From CAWCJL01 sp963795775 (GTDB lineage: Bacteria; Acidobacteriota; Terriglobia; Terriglobales; Acidobacteriaceae), in NCBI GenBank assembly GCA_963795775.1, contig CAWCJL010000005.1, positions 806,001-870,000 of the forward strand: 64,000 bases of DNA. Reading direction: 5' to 3'. This document shows positions 36,806 to 45,513 of this stretch, piece by piece. The notes under the pieces were generated by a model, which worked only from the letters and a program-made list of their open reading frames with translations, did not search any database and had not been told where the DNA came from. Numbering within the stretch: the stretch's first letter is position 1; every line of letters begins with the position of its first letter. The position numbers and the translations under genes are program-made.

Positions 36806-37378
36806 ATGCGCGCCGCGGCTATACCAACAACTGTCATCTTGAGCGAAGCTGGCCGGATTTCCCGGCCAGCGCAGTCGAAGAACCTGCGGTTCGCTCCGCG
36901 CCGCGGAACCCCCATCTCGCGCAAAGCAGGGAAGTCTCGCGAAGCCGGCCTTACTCTCGTCGAGCTCATCATCACCGTCGCCATCCTCGCGCTGCTCGCC
37001 TCCGCCGCCGTTCCCATTGCCCGCTTCAACATCAAGCGCGAAAAGGAGCGTGAGCTGCGCTACGACCTGTGGCAGATGCGCGACGCAATCGACAAATACA
37101 AGGACGCCGCCGACCGTGGCGCCTTCCAGACCAAGGTGGACAGCTTCGGCTACCCGCCCGATCTCGAAACCCTGGTCAAAGGCGTCGATATCCAGGGCAA
37201 GAAGGTCAAATTTCTCCGCCGGATCCCCGTCGATCCTATGACCGGCAAGGCCGAGTGGGGCGAGCGCTCCATGCAGGACGAGCCCGACAGCCAGTCCTTC
37301 GGCGGGCAGAATCTGTTCGACGTCTACTCCAAATCCCAGGGCACGGCCCTGAATGGCACCAAGTACTCCGACTGGTAG
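36806..37378 (+). CDS. GspG-like pseudopilin with long repeat-derived leader
   Basis: The mature part begins at the type III leader site EAG-LTLVELIITVAILALLA, the N-methylation helix of pilins and pseudopilins, followed by a GspG-type globular domain with the typical FPVDP-like segment (RRIPVDPMTGKAEW). The frame runs from ATG 36806, 13 bases after the secretin stop, giving a leader of about 48 residues rather than the usual 6-25. The leader is largely translated from a GTCATCTTGAGCGAAG repeat with hairpin at 36832-36892. No closer ATG or GTG exists; TTG at 36838 lies inside the repeat. It probably forms part of a pseudopilus working with the secretin. Confidence 0.88.
   Translation: MRAAAIPTTVILSEAGRISRPAQSKNLRFAPRRGTPISRKAGKSREAGLTLVELIITVAILALLASAAVPIARFNIKREKERELRYDLWQMRDAIDKYKDAADRGAFQTKVDSFGYPPDLETLVKGVDIQGKKVKFLRRIPVDPMTGKAEWGERSMQDEPDSQSFGGQNLFDVYSKSQGTALNGTKYSDW
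36832..36892 (+). repeat. GTCATCTTGAGCGAAG-type palindromic repeat inside a coding leader
   Basis: GTCATCTTGAGCGAAG is followed by the inverted repeat GCTGGCCGG / CCGGCCAGC (36848-36856, 36862-36870) and GCAGTCGAAGAACC. This matches the intergenic repeat family also seen at 41.4 and 45.3-45.5 kb, here read through as protein. Confidence 0.7.
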
Positions 37379-37383
37379 GGACA

Positions 37384-37815
37384 TTGAGGAAGCGCATACA
37401 ACAGGGCATTGCGAAGGTTCGCCGCGAGCAGGGAAGCCAGGGGTTTACGCTGGTCGAGCTGATCATCGTCATGCTGATCATCGGCATCCTGCTGGCCATT
37501 GCCATCCCGAACTACCTTTCTTCGGTGAAGGCCGCCAAGGAAGCGGTGCTGAAGGAAGACCTCCATGTGATGCGGCAGGCCATTGACGCCTATACCAGCG
37601 ATAAGGAAAAGGCGCCGCAGACCCTCGACGACCTGGTGCAGGCCGGCTATCTCAAGACCATGCCGGTTGATCCCTTCACCCACTCCAGCACCACCTGGGT
37701 GCCCGCCACAGACGAGTCCCTCTCCAACGTGGACCAGACCGAGCCGGGAATCAACGACGTCCACAGCGGCTCCGAGCAGACCGGCAGCGACGGTCAGCCT
37801 TACTCAAGCTGGTAA
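37384..37815 (+). CDS. GspG-like pseudopilin
   Basis: TTG at 37384 (TAGGGA upstream), five bases after the preceding stop, gives a 143-residue product. The leader RKRIQQGIAKVRREQGSQG is cleaved before FTLVELIIVMLIIGILLAI, a textbook prepilin site with Glu at +5. The globular part has LKEDLHVMRQAIDAYTSDKEKAPQTLDDLV and MPVDPFTHSST, as in GspG. It lacks a Cys pair. It is probably a second pseudopilin of the same apparatus. Confidence 0.9.
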   Translation: MRKRIQQGIAKVRREQGSQGFTLVELIIVMLIIGILLAIAIPNYLSSVKAAKEAVLKEDLHVMRQAIDAYTSDKEKAPQTLDDLVQAGYLKTMPVDPFTHSSTTWVPATDESLSNVDQTEPGINDVHSGSEQTGSDGQPYSSW

Positions 37816-37846
37816 CGGCTCCAGGCCCGGCATCCTACAGAACAGG

Positions 37847-38668
37847 ATGGATGCAAGCGGCCCTCTCCCTAACCCGGTAGCCCCGGCCAGCGTACCTTCG
37901 GTCGCACGCATACGGCTCCTCCACGCCGCGCTCTGCCGGCTCGCCCGGGAGCGCTTCGGCGCGTCGCTGGCAGGGAAGTTCCTCCTGGCCGATGCCCTCG
38001 GCCGTGGCGGGGACGGATTTGTCATCGCCGCCAGCGTCGCCGGCGCCGCCTCGCTCACCCCCGAATCCGACCCGGCCACTATCCGCTATGCCATCCGCAA
38101 CGGTGTTGTCGATTTCGCCGTCACCCATCCGGATGAAGCGCTCCGCATCCTGAAAAACGAAATCCGCAAACAGCAGCCGGTCTGCGTCTGCCTGGAGTGG
38201 GAGGTTCCGGCGGCCCTCGCCAACTTGGCGGAACGCGGCGCCCAGCCGGACGTAATCGCCTGGACCGATCCGGGCGATCCCGTTCTTCGCCCTTTTCTCG
38301 AGCGCGGAGCAGCCCTGCTTGCCCTTCCTGCAATGGCCGCCGCATCAAGCGATGGGAGCCCAGCAGAACGCACCGTAACAGAACGCACAGAAGTGGAGTG
38401 GAGCGCGCCCGAACCCGTCGCCACCACCCTGCGCCGCATCGATGCCGTAGCCGCCGCCGCAATTCCCGAGGACGACTGGGAGCGCCAGAGCTGGCTCGCC
38501 GCCGCTCCGCGCTACCTGCCCCGCCAGTTACGCAGCCGCCGATGCATCGCCATGACCCCCGGCGAGTGCGCGACCTTCGAGCGCGCGCTCCGGCAGAAAA
38601 TCGCCGAAGGCGACATCGGCTCGGGCATCGAACTCCGGATCGGCAATGCCGCCCCGTTCACTCTCTAG
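37847..38668 (+). CDS. Unknown 273-residue protein in the pseudopilin operon
   Basis: ATG 37847 (ACAGGATGG context) lies 31 bases after the second pseudopilin stop on the same strand. The soluble product has no signal peptide or membrane helix. It looks like an alpha/beta domain: ALCRLARERFGASLAGKFLL, FVIAASVAGAASL, PVCVCLEWEVPAALA, DVIAWTDPG, then a less ordered acidic linker and a C-terminal segment LRRIDAVAAAAIPEDDWERQSW. I do not recognise the family. Its place suggests a link to the secretion or pilus apparatus, perhaps cytoplasmic, but that is inference only. Confidence 0.7.
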   Translation: MDASGPLPNPVAPASVPSVARIRLLHAALCRLARERFGASLAGKFLLADALGRGGDGFVIAASVAGAASLTPESDPATIRYAIRNGVVDFAVTHPDEALRILKNEIRKQQPVCVCLEWEVPAALANLAERGAQPDVIAWTDPGDPVLRPFLERGAALLALPAMAAASSDGSPAERTVTERTEVEWSAPEPVATTLRRIDAVAAAAIPEDDWERQSWLAAAPRYLPRQLRSRRCIAMTPGECATFERALRQKIAEGDIGSGIELRIGNAAPFTL

Positions 38669-38840
38669 CGCGCTCCGTCGTATTCCAGCAGCGCGCGATT
38701 GACATTCTCTTGCACGCGCGCCATACTTCTGGCCGGTCGAGTTGCTTCGATTCAGCCCCGGTTACAATTCCGTCCCCCTCCGCACGTGAACGTGCTTCAG
38801 CCACCGCGGCCACCTCCCATGGCCGCTACAGGACGGCCTT

Positions 38841-41358
38841 ATGCGCCTCTCTCTTCGCGTGCGCAGGTCCGCTCTCCGCGAGCGCCTGCAGTCCTCATCC
38901 CTCTTCTTTTCAGGAGTGCTCTTCACGAGTCTCCTGCTCTTGTGCGTCCTCCCCGCGGATGCGGGCCGCTTCACCCCTATCCCCGCATATTCCTCGGGCG
39001 GCACCGCGCGCCAGGTCCTCACCGCAGACGTAAATGGGGACGGTCACGCCGACACCATTGTCATGAACGGCAACGGACAGCTCACCGTTCTGCTGGGCAA
39101 AGGCAACGGCACCTTCGCCGCTCCCAGGCTCGTCGCCACCTTCTCCGGCGCACCCTCCATGGCCCTCGGCGACTTCAACCGCGACGGCCGGACGGACCTG
39201 GCCGTGGTCTCTCCCGCTTCCAATAGCGTCAAGATCTACCTCGGCCATGGTGATGGCACCTTCGCCGCTCCCCTCAGCTTCGCCACCGGGGCCAAGCCCA
39301 ATCAGATCGCCGTGGGCAGCCTGAACGGCGACCACAACCTCGACCTCGTCATCACCGACAGCACCGGCCTTTCCGTGCTGCTGGGCAATGGCAACGGCAC
39401 CTTCCAGCACGTCATTCACACCACCGCAGCCAACGGCGCGGCAGTCCTTCTGGCCTTGGGCGATGTCAATCGCGACGGCCGGCTCGACGTCGTCACCTCC
39501 GACACCCAGGGAACCGAGTCCATTTATCTCGGTCAGGGCAACGGCACGTTCCGGCAACTTGCCGGGCCCTATGGCGATCCGACCGAGTCGCAACTGCTTC
39601 TTGTCGATCTGAATGGTGATCACAAGCTCGACCTGGTAATCGGAAACGTCAGCTATCAGAACAATCCCAGCTCAGGCATCACCGTGGAGTGGGGAAATGG
39701 CGACGGCACCTTTGCCCAGGGCATCAACCTGTCAGCAGGCTTTGCTCCCGTATCGCTCATCGCCGAAGACCTGAACGGTGATGGCAAGATCGACCTCGCA
39801 GCCGCCAATGTGGCCAGCAACTCCGTTACCGTGCTGCTCAGCAAGGGAGGCGGAAACTTCGCGCCGCCCGTGAACTACAGCACCCGGCTGATCCCCACCG
39901 ACCTCTCCAGCCCCCAACCCGGATTGCTTACCGCCGCCGACTCTCAATGGCGACGGCCGTCCGGACCTGGCGTTGGCCACTCGCGACGGTGTCCAGCCCT
40001 TGCTCAATCTCGGAGCCGGCCGCTACTATGCGCCACCATCCGTTGAGCTTTTCGACGACCCGGTGGCTGCCTACGCGGCCGACCTGAATAGCGACGGGCG
40101 TCAGGACATTGCCGTCCAGACCGGTGGCGATCTTTACTTCCACGCTTATGGCAGCCTGTTCGCCCTGTTCGGCAATGGCAACGCAACCTTCAACCAGGTG
40201 ACCGTGGGTTCAGCTATCGATTGGCTCGGTGCGCCCCTGGCTATCGCCGACTTTAACCACGACGGCAGACTCGATCTCGCCGTGACGGGCTTCCTCGGTT
40301 CCGGGATCTACACCGCCTTCAATACTGGGCATAACGCCTTCACCACGCCCAAGGTCTTCCCCACCGCCAACACAGACACCGTCATGGCGGCCGGCGACTT
40401 CAACAAGGACGGCTATGCCGATGCCGCTTTCCTCAACGGCAACGAAGTGGATATCTACACCGGCAAGGGCGATGGCACCTTCACCGGCCCAGTCACGTAC
40501 AAGGTCGGCAGTAACCCGACCTTCATCCTCGTTCACGATCTGGATGGCGATGGCAACCGGGACCTGGTCATTACCAACCAGAACAGCGGTGATATCAGCG
40601 TGCTCTACGGAAACGGCAACGGGACCTTCCAGCCGGCGCGCACGTTATTCGCCGGCGCGCATCCCGTGACCGTAACGGTCGCCGACTTCAATCACGACGG
40701 CAAACTGGACCTCGCCGTGGGCGGCGACAAGGTCGAAGTGCTGCTGGGTCGCAGCAATCGCACCTTCGCCAGCCCCGTCACCTATTCCGGAGGGGGCGCG
40801 GCCACTTTTATCACTGCAGTCGACCTGCGCGGAATCGGCCTCACTGATCTCGCCATCACCCACGGCTCCCACAACTCGGTTTCCACCCAGGAGACCATCT
40901 CGGTCCTGAATGGCAACCGCAACGGAACCTTCGCGTCCCCTGTCTCCTACTACGCCGGTGTCAACACCGGCTGGCTTGCCGTTGCCGATTTCAACGGAGA
41001 CGGTTCCACTGACCTCGCGGCCGTCGACTCCGGCAGCACCGCCCTCACCCTGCTTCTCAACCAGGGCGGCACCCGCATGGCCCTCAAGAGCAGCGCTGGC
41101 ACCGTAAAGATAGGCACCACGGTCAGCTTTACCGCAACTCTCGCGGCCAGCGTTGCCGCCGCGGGTGTGCCGGCCGGCTCCATCACTTTCAAGGACGGAA
41201 CCCGGACGCTCGGGGTCGTTCCCCTCACCAGCGGCACCGCTGTCTTCAGAACCAAGAGCTTGGCGGCAGGGAAGCACGCTATCACCGCGGTCTTCCTTGG
41301 AAATGGCGCGTTCAATCCCCACACCTCCACCGCTGTCACGGAAACCGTCACGCGCTGA
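38841..41358 (+). pseudogene. Secreted FG-GAP/VCBS repeat protein with Ig-like C-terminus, single frameshift
   Basis: ATG 38841 opens a signal peptide (FFSGVLFTSLLLLCVLPADA). Then come many FG-GAP/VCBS repeats, each with a calcium-binding motif such as ADVNGDGHAD, GDFNRDGRTDL, EDLNGDGKIDL, ADFNHDGKLDL, separated by GNGNGTF motifs, as in a beta-propeller like integrin alpha. Near 39941-39944 one extra base (GACTCTCAAT instead of GACCTCAAT) breaks the frame within such a repeat; removing it gives ADLNGDGRPDLALATRDG. The last 95 residues form an Ig-like domain (GSITFKDGTRTLG). Repaired length is about 838 residues. It is likely an extracellular adhesin or carbohydrate-binding protein. It may be a substrate of the neighbouring secretion genes. 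Confidence 0.82.
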
Positions 41359-41379
41359 TCGCGGGGGTCAGTCAAACAG

Positions 41380-41406
41380 AGGCGCAGCTCTCAGGGGCTG
41401 CGCCTT
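41380..41406 (+). terminator. Terminator hairpin
   Basis: AGGCGCAGC and GCTGCGCCT form a 9-bp stem with an 8-nt loop, 21 bases after the FG-GAP protein stop. The T-run is only two bases. Confidence 0.5.
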
Positions 41407-41409
41407 GCC

Positions 41410-41444
41410 GTCATTCTGAGCGAGCGCAGCGAACGAAGAATCCA
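41410..41444. repeat. GTCATTCTGAGCGAGCGCAGCGAA repeat
   Basis: GTCATTCTGAGCGAGCGCAGCG... GAAGAATCCA is a variant of the intergenic repeat family also seen at 36.8 and 45.3-45.5 kb. It lies between the FG-GAP gene and engB. Confidence 0.65.
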
Positions 41445-41578
41445 TGCGGCACCCGACCCATGGCCATCGTGTGCGCATCGCTCCCAACACCGTTGTTCTA
41501 TGAAGGCGCCGCTAGCGAGAATCATGCATCACCACTCGGCTCCACCTTGTCCGCCTACCGGAGATTGCTCCTCCGGCG

Positions 41579-42181
41579 TTACTCCAAGGCACCCACCTCA
41601 GCCGCCCGCAGCTCCGACCACAGCTCCTTGAGGCCCATACCGGTCTTCGCCGAACACAGCAGGACGCTGTCAATCTCCAGGCCTCGGCGCAGCGCGGCCG
41701 CCGATTTGGTGCGCTCGTTGCCCGACAGGCGATCTGCCTTGGTCGCTACCACTCTGTAGCTTCGCCCCATTTCCTTCATGTACTGGATTAACTGTGCATC
41801 ACCCGGCTGCGGGGGAATCATCGCGTCCACCAGGCACACGCACAAGGCCAGATTCGGCCGCTCCGCCAGGTACGGCTCAATAAACTTCGGCCACTCCGCC
41901 GAGATCGACTTCGAGATCTTGGCATAGCCGTACCCCGGCAAGTCCGCAAAGAGCAGCACCGGCTGCGTCCGCCCCGGCGCGTCAAACAGGCTGAAGAAAT
42001 TGATCGCCTGCGTCCGGCCCGGCGTGGACGAGACAAACGCCTGCTTCGAGCCCAGCAGGGCATTGATCAGGCTGGACTTGCCCACGTTCGACCGGCCCAG
42101 AAACGCGATCTCCGGCACCGCGGAAACAGGGAACTGCTCCGGCTTCGTCGCCGATAGCATGAATTGAGGGATGGGCCGCAT
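41579..42181 (-). CDS. engB: Ribosome biogenesis GTPase EngB/YsxC
   Basis: The 200-residue product is a TrmE-Era-EngA-EngB class GTPase: G1 GRSNVGKSSLIN, G2 region STPGRTQAINFF, G3 FADLPGYGYAK, G4 VATKADRL and G5 CSAKTGMG. The AFVSSTPGRTQ and ADLPGYGYAK segments are diagnostic for EngB. It acts in assembly of the large ribosomal subunit and is usually essential. It stands alone on the minus strand, 58 bases downstream of the kinase gene. Confidence 0.97.
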   Translation of the reverse strand: MRPIPQFMLSATKPEQFPVSAVPEIAFLGRSNVGKSSLINALLGSKQAFVSSTPGRTQAINFFSLFDAPGRTQPVLLFADLPGYGYAKISKSISAEWPKFIEPYLAERPNLALCVCLVDAMIPPQPGDAQLIQYMKEMGRSYRVVATKADRLSGNERTKSAAALRRGLEIDSVLLCSAKTGMGLKELWSELRAAEVGALE

Positions 42182-42239
42182 CTCCCCATTCTCGCAGACA
42201 CGAGCGTCGCCTCTCCTTAAGTCAGCGGACCTCGTTGGC

Positions 42240-43424
42240 TCAAACCGCTCCGTCCAGCGCTGCCGCTGGTTCGGCCTCCGCCGCCTCGGCGCCCTCAGCT
42301 TTGTAGGCGGGAATCACCATCGAGAACGTCGTCCCGCTTCGGCTCTCCCGGCAACTACTCTTCACCCGGATTCCCCATCCATTCTTCTTCAGGATCTCCG
42401 CCGTTACCCACAGCCCCAGTCCCGTTCCGGTCTCGCCCTTCGTCGTTACAAACGGCTCAAATATTCTTGGAAGCACCTCTGGACTTATGCCGGCTCCGTT
42501 ATCGGCAATGGTCAGCCGTACGCGCCGTCCCGGGCCACCTCTGGGATCAGGCTCCATGGAAATCCGCGCCTTCAACCGCCCCCCGTGCCTCATGGCATCG
42601 ATCGCGTTCCCTACAATGTTTGCGATCACCTGCCGCAGCTCGCCGGGGCTTGAAAGCACTGTGGCCGGCTCCGCCCGAACCTCCACCTGGACGGCCACCC
42701 TCGCGGCCGCCAGCCGCGAGTGATAGAGCGCCAGCACCGAATCGAGCACGGACACCATGTCGGTCTCCGTTGGCTGACTCGGCTCACGGTAGAACCGCAA
42801 CGTCTGCTTCGTGATCTCTGTCACCCGCGCCAGTTCCTGCTCAGCGGTATTCACATATCCCTGCAGCTCCTCCGGCGACGGATTACTGCGCATCAGGTAT
42901 AGCAGGTTGGTGACTGCCTCTAGCGGATTATTGATCTCATGCGCGATACTCGCGGCGAGCCGTCCCGTCACCGCCAGCTTCTCCGAGCGCCGTAGCGCCT
43001 CCTGCGCCCTCTCATACTGCTCCATCTGGTCGCGAATCTGGTACTGCCGCTCACGGCCCCGCAGTGCAATATCCAGAGTGCTCAGCAGCGTCTCCGGCCG
43101 GATTGGCCGCTCCAGCAGCAGAACATTCCCCAGCGGCCGGCGCAGCGTCCTTAGCCGCTCGCTCTCCGCCGTTACTCGTCCCCCCACCGTCAGCAGCATC
43201 AGCGGAAAGTCCGACCACGGCGGCTGCTCCTTGAACACTTGTATGAGCTGGAAAATAGAGCCGTCGCGCAGTGCCTCTTCGGCCACAATGGCAGCCCCCG
43301 CCCCGGAGCGGATCTCCCCCGCCAGTTCCGCGACCGAGCCCATCACCACGCAGACTCGCCCCACGCGCTCCAGCAGACTCGAGATGAGCTGTCCATCTCT
43401 CCCGGTCGGCGCCAGTATGATCAC
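42240..43424 (-). CDS. Sensor histidine kinase with degenerate receiver-like N-terminus
   Basis: The 394-residue product has no membrane segment. Residues 1-120 look like a receiver fold (MIILAPTGRDGQLISSLLE, GAAIVAEEALRDGS, FPLMLLTVGG, NVLLLERPIRPETLLSTL), but the usual phospho-acceptor Asp is absent at the end of strand 3 (AAIVAEE). The HisKA motif is LAASIAHEINNPLEAVTN. The HATPase domain shows the N box (NIVGNAIDAM), G1 (DNGAGISPEV), F (IFEPFVTTKG) and G2 (GTGLGLWV). It lies 35 bases downstream of the KaiC-like gene, so the pair is almost certainly co-expressed. By analogy with KaiC-SasA, it may read out the ATPase. No response regulator is adjacent. Confidence 0.93.
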   Translation of the reverse strand: MIILAPTGRDGQLISSLLERVGRVCVVMGSVAELAGEIRSGAGAAIVAEEALRDGSIFQLIQVFKEQPPWSDFPLMLLTVGGRVTAESERLRTLRRPLGNVLLLERPIRPETLLSTLDIALRGRERQYQIRDQMEQYERAQEALRRSEKLAVTGRLAASIAHEINNPLEAVTNLLYLMRSNPSPEELQGYVNTAEQELARVTEITKQTLRFYREPSQPTETDMVSVLDSVLALYHSRLAAARVAVQVEVRAEPATVLSSPGELRQVIANIVGNAIDAMRHGGRLKARISMEPDPRGGPGRRVRLTIADNGAGISPEVLPRIFEPFVTTKGETGTGLGLWVTAEILKKNGWGIRVKSSCRESRSGTTFSMVIPAYKAEGAEAAEAEPAAALDGAV

Positions 43425-43459
43425 ACGGTTGTCGTGCCCCGAAGAAACAACCTCAGGAC

Positions 43460-45019
43460 TCAGGAGCTTCCTCCTTCCGGTCGTCTGTCGCCTACATGCC
43501 TCGGCACTCCCGTAAGGATGCCCTCGAAGTCGCTCAGCGGGTTCCCCACCCTGATCTTCCCATCGCCAAAGATCAGTTCACGTATCGCACGCTCATGTGG
43601 ACCGCTCCTCTTCTTCATCACAGAAAGCGCCTGCCGTATCTCGCCCGCCCGTTCGAAGTACCGGAACAGAAGAACCGTGTCCGCCAGGTAACTTACATCC
43701 ACCGGCGACTCCATCTGGCCGATCAACCCATGCTGGGCCAGCGTCATGATCGTGATCACCCCCTGCTGGCCCAGGTAGGAGAGCAACTCGTGCATCTGCA
43801 GGGCCAAAAACTGCTCGTGCGGCATTGCGTTCAGGAACCCGCTCATGCTGTCGATCACCACCATCCGCAGGTGATCTTCGTCCACTAGCCGCCGAATCCG
43901 CGCCACGAACTCACCCGGGCTCAACTCCGCCGGGTCAACCTGCTGTATTTCCAGCAGCCCTCTTCCCATCACCTCGGTCGGATCCATTCCCAGCCCGCGC
44001 GCCCGCTCCACCAGCGTCGTAAGTGCCTCGTCAAAGGTGAAGATGATCGCCTTTTCCCCGCGCTCCGCTGCGGATACCGCATAGCGCAGCGCCACCGTGG
44101 ACTTCCCGCACCCCGCCGGCCCCATCAGCAGCGTGCTCGTGCCACGGTCGATTCCGCCCATGAACAGGTCGTCCAGTTCCTTCAACCCACTCGAGATTGC
44201 CTCGCGCGCAAACCCCGGGTTGTGTTCGGAGGCCACCAGCCGCGGGTAGATCACGATCCCGCCTGTCTCGATCGTGTAATCGTGGTACCCCTCGCGGAAA
44301 GCGGACCCGCGCAGTTTGTGCACCTCGACCCGACGCCGCTTAATGCCGAAGTCCCGCTCCATGCTCTGCAGTTTCAGTACCCCGTGCGCAATGCTCTGCA
44401 ACTGAAGATCGTTGCTGCCTTCCGCCGTCCGGTCGTCCAACAGCAAGACGGTGCAGTTCCGCCCGGAGAAATGCCGCTTCAGCGCCAGGATCTGCCGGCG
44501 GTACCGTAGCGCATCCCGAGCCAGCATCCTGAACTCGGAGAGCGAATCAAACACCATCCGCTCCGGCTGGATCGCGTCCACCCTCTTCAGGATCGCCGCC
44601 ACCGTATCCGCCAGTTCCACCTCTGACGGGTGAAAGACGGTGTACTGCGCCTCCGGGCTCAACTCCTCGTCCGGAGGCACCATCTCGTAAATGGGCAGCG
44701 CCTCCGTTGACCAGCCGTGCGACTGCGCTACCTGCTGCAACTCTTCCTTGGATTCGGACAATGTCACATACAGCACTCGCTCCCCGCTCCGTATGCCTTC
44801 GAGAAGGAATTGCAGCGCCATCGTAGTCTTCCCGGTCCCCGGATCGCCCTCGATCAGGTACAGGTGCCCCTGCGGAAGTCCACCATTCAGGATGTTGTCC
44901 AGCCCCTGCACCCCGGTTTGGAGCCGCCGGGGCGCGCCAAGCCCCGTCTCCTTCACCGAGGAGTCTGAATGAGAGCCACGTCCTGCCCAGCTATTCTGCC
45001 CTGCGGCCGCCTTGTTCAC
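43460..45019 (-). CDS. KaiC-like double RecA-type ATPase
   Basis: GTG 45019 is the likeliest start (AGGGGCTAAAG upstream); the open frame runs further but without coding character. The product (about 519 aa) has two RecA/KaiC domains: Walker A EGDPGTGKTTMALQFL and MGPAGCGKSTVALRYA, and Walker B-like RMVFDSLSEF and RMVVIDSMSGF. The C-terminal domain ends like cyanobacterial KaiC (IRQALSVMKKRSGPHERAIRELIF). At the position of the KaiC phosphosites Ser-Thr, this protein reads DVSYLADT, so Ser is kept and Thr is Tyr. It is probably an ATP-driven hexameric signalling protein upstream of the paired kinase. No kaiA or kaiB is in the window, so clock function is not implied. Confidence 0.92.
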   Translation of the reverse strand: MNKAAAGQNSWAGRGSHSDSSVKETGLGAPRRLQTGVQGLDNILNGGLPQGHLYLIEGDPGTGKTTMALQFLLEGIRSGERVLYVTLSESKEELQQVAQSHGWSTEALPIYEMVPPDEELSPEAQYTVFHPSEVELADTVAAILKRVDAIQPERMVFDSLSEFRMLARDALRYRRQILALKRHFSGRNCTVLLLDDRTAEGSNDLQLQSIAHGVLKLQSMERDFGIKRRRVEVHKLRGSAFREGYHDYTIETGGIVIYPRLVASEHNPGFAREAISSGLKELDDLFMGGIDRGTSTLLMGPAGCGKSTVALRYAVSAAERGEKAIIFTFDEALTTLVERARGLGMDPTEVMGRGLLEIQQVDPAELSPGEFVARIRRLVDEDHLRMVVIDSMSGFLNAMPHEQFLALQMHELLSYLGQQGVITIMTLAQHGLIGQMESPVDVSYLADTVLLFRYFERAGEIRQALSVMKKRSGPHERAIRELIFGDGKIRVGNPLSDFEGILTGVPRHVGDRRPEGGSS

Positions 45020-45332
45020 GCGCTTTAGCCCCTGAAAGATAATAGCCGGTGCACAACTCCCGGGCGCAAAACACGCCCGTGATGGACGACAACGTCGCCA
45101 CGGTTCCCAGGCACGGCGTCGCCTACCACCACAATGCCAATCTGAGTCGAAGACGTACGACCGCCTGCGCAAGTTTGTAATCCGGTGATTCGCGCGCACA
45201 CAACCCACAGCAAGGCCCAATCCACCTCACCGCCACCGCTCCAGCCTCAGCGAGGAATCAGCAGATATCCAGGCAAACACCCCAAACCCCCACCCCGAAC
45301 GGCGCTGACGAAACAGCAAAGCCCCGGCTGCG

Positions 45333-45409
45333 GCAACGCCCGCGCAGCGTCATCCTGAGCGAAAGCGAAGGACCCCAAGCGCAGCCCGTCGCCATCACGA
45401 AATCAGACC
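45333..45409. repeat. GTCATCCTGAGCGAAAGCGAAGGA repeat, copy 1
   Basis: The unit reads CAACGCCC..., then CGTCATCCTGAGCGAAAGC, then AAGGACCCCAAGCGCA and ends CATCACGAAATCAGA. A close second copy starts 97 bases later in the same orientation. Confidence 0.75.
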
Positions 45410-45429
45410 CGCCAGCGCTGACGTAGCCG

Positions 45430-45502
45430 GCAACGCCCACCCGCCGTCATCCTGAGCGAAAGCGAAGGATCCAAGCGCAATGCGTCGGGATCACGAAATC
45501 AG
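45430..45502. repeat. GTCATCCTGAGCGAAAGCGAAGGA repeat, copy 2
   Basis: This copy has the same order of blocks as copy 1 (CAACGCCC, CGTCATCCTGAGCGAAAGC, AAGGATCCAAGCGCA, GATCACGAAATCAG). It ends 11 bases before the remnant DUF7010 frame. Confidence 0.75.
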
Positions 45503-45513
45503 GGGGGCACCCC

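Larger units (their letters stand above)
45020..45513. other. Non-coding region with tandem repeats upstream of the KaiC-like gene
   Basis: The part next to 45019 should hold the KaiC-like gene promoter, though I see no convincing box. The rest, 45333-45502, is two related repeat copies (annotated separately) running up to the decayed DUF7010 gene. Confidence 0.5.

Noticed and set aside
35051..37384. A 777-codon open frame antisense to the secretin and first pseudopilin
   Set aside because: It crosses two real genes on the opposite strand and has Gly/Val/Asp-rich shadow composition.
43460..45019. A complete circadian kai system
   Set aside because: No kaiA or kaiB is present, and the phosphosite pair is changed; only a KaiC-like ATPase can be claimed.
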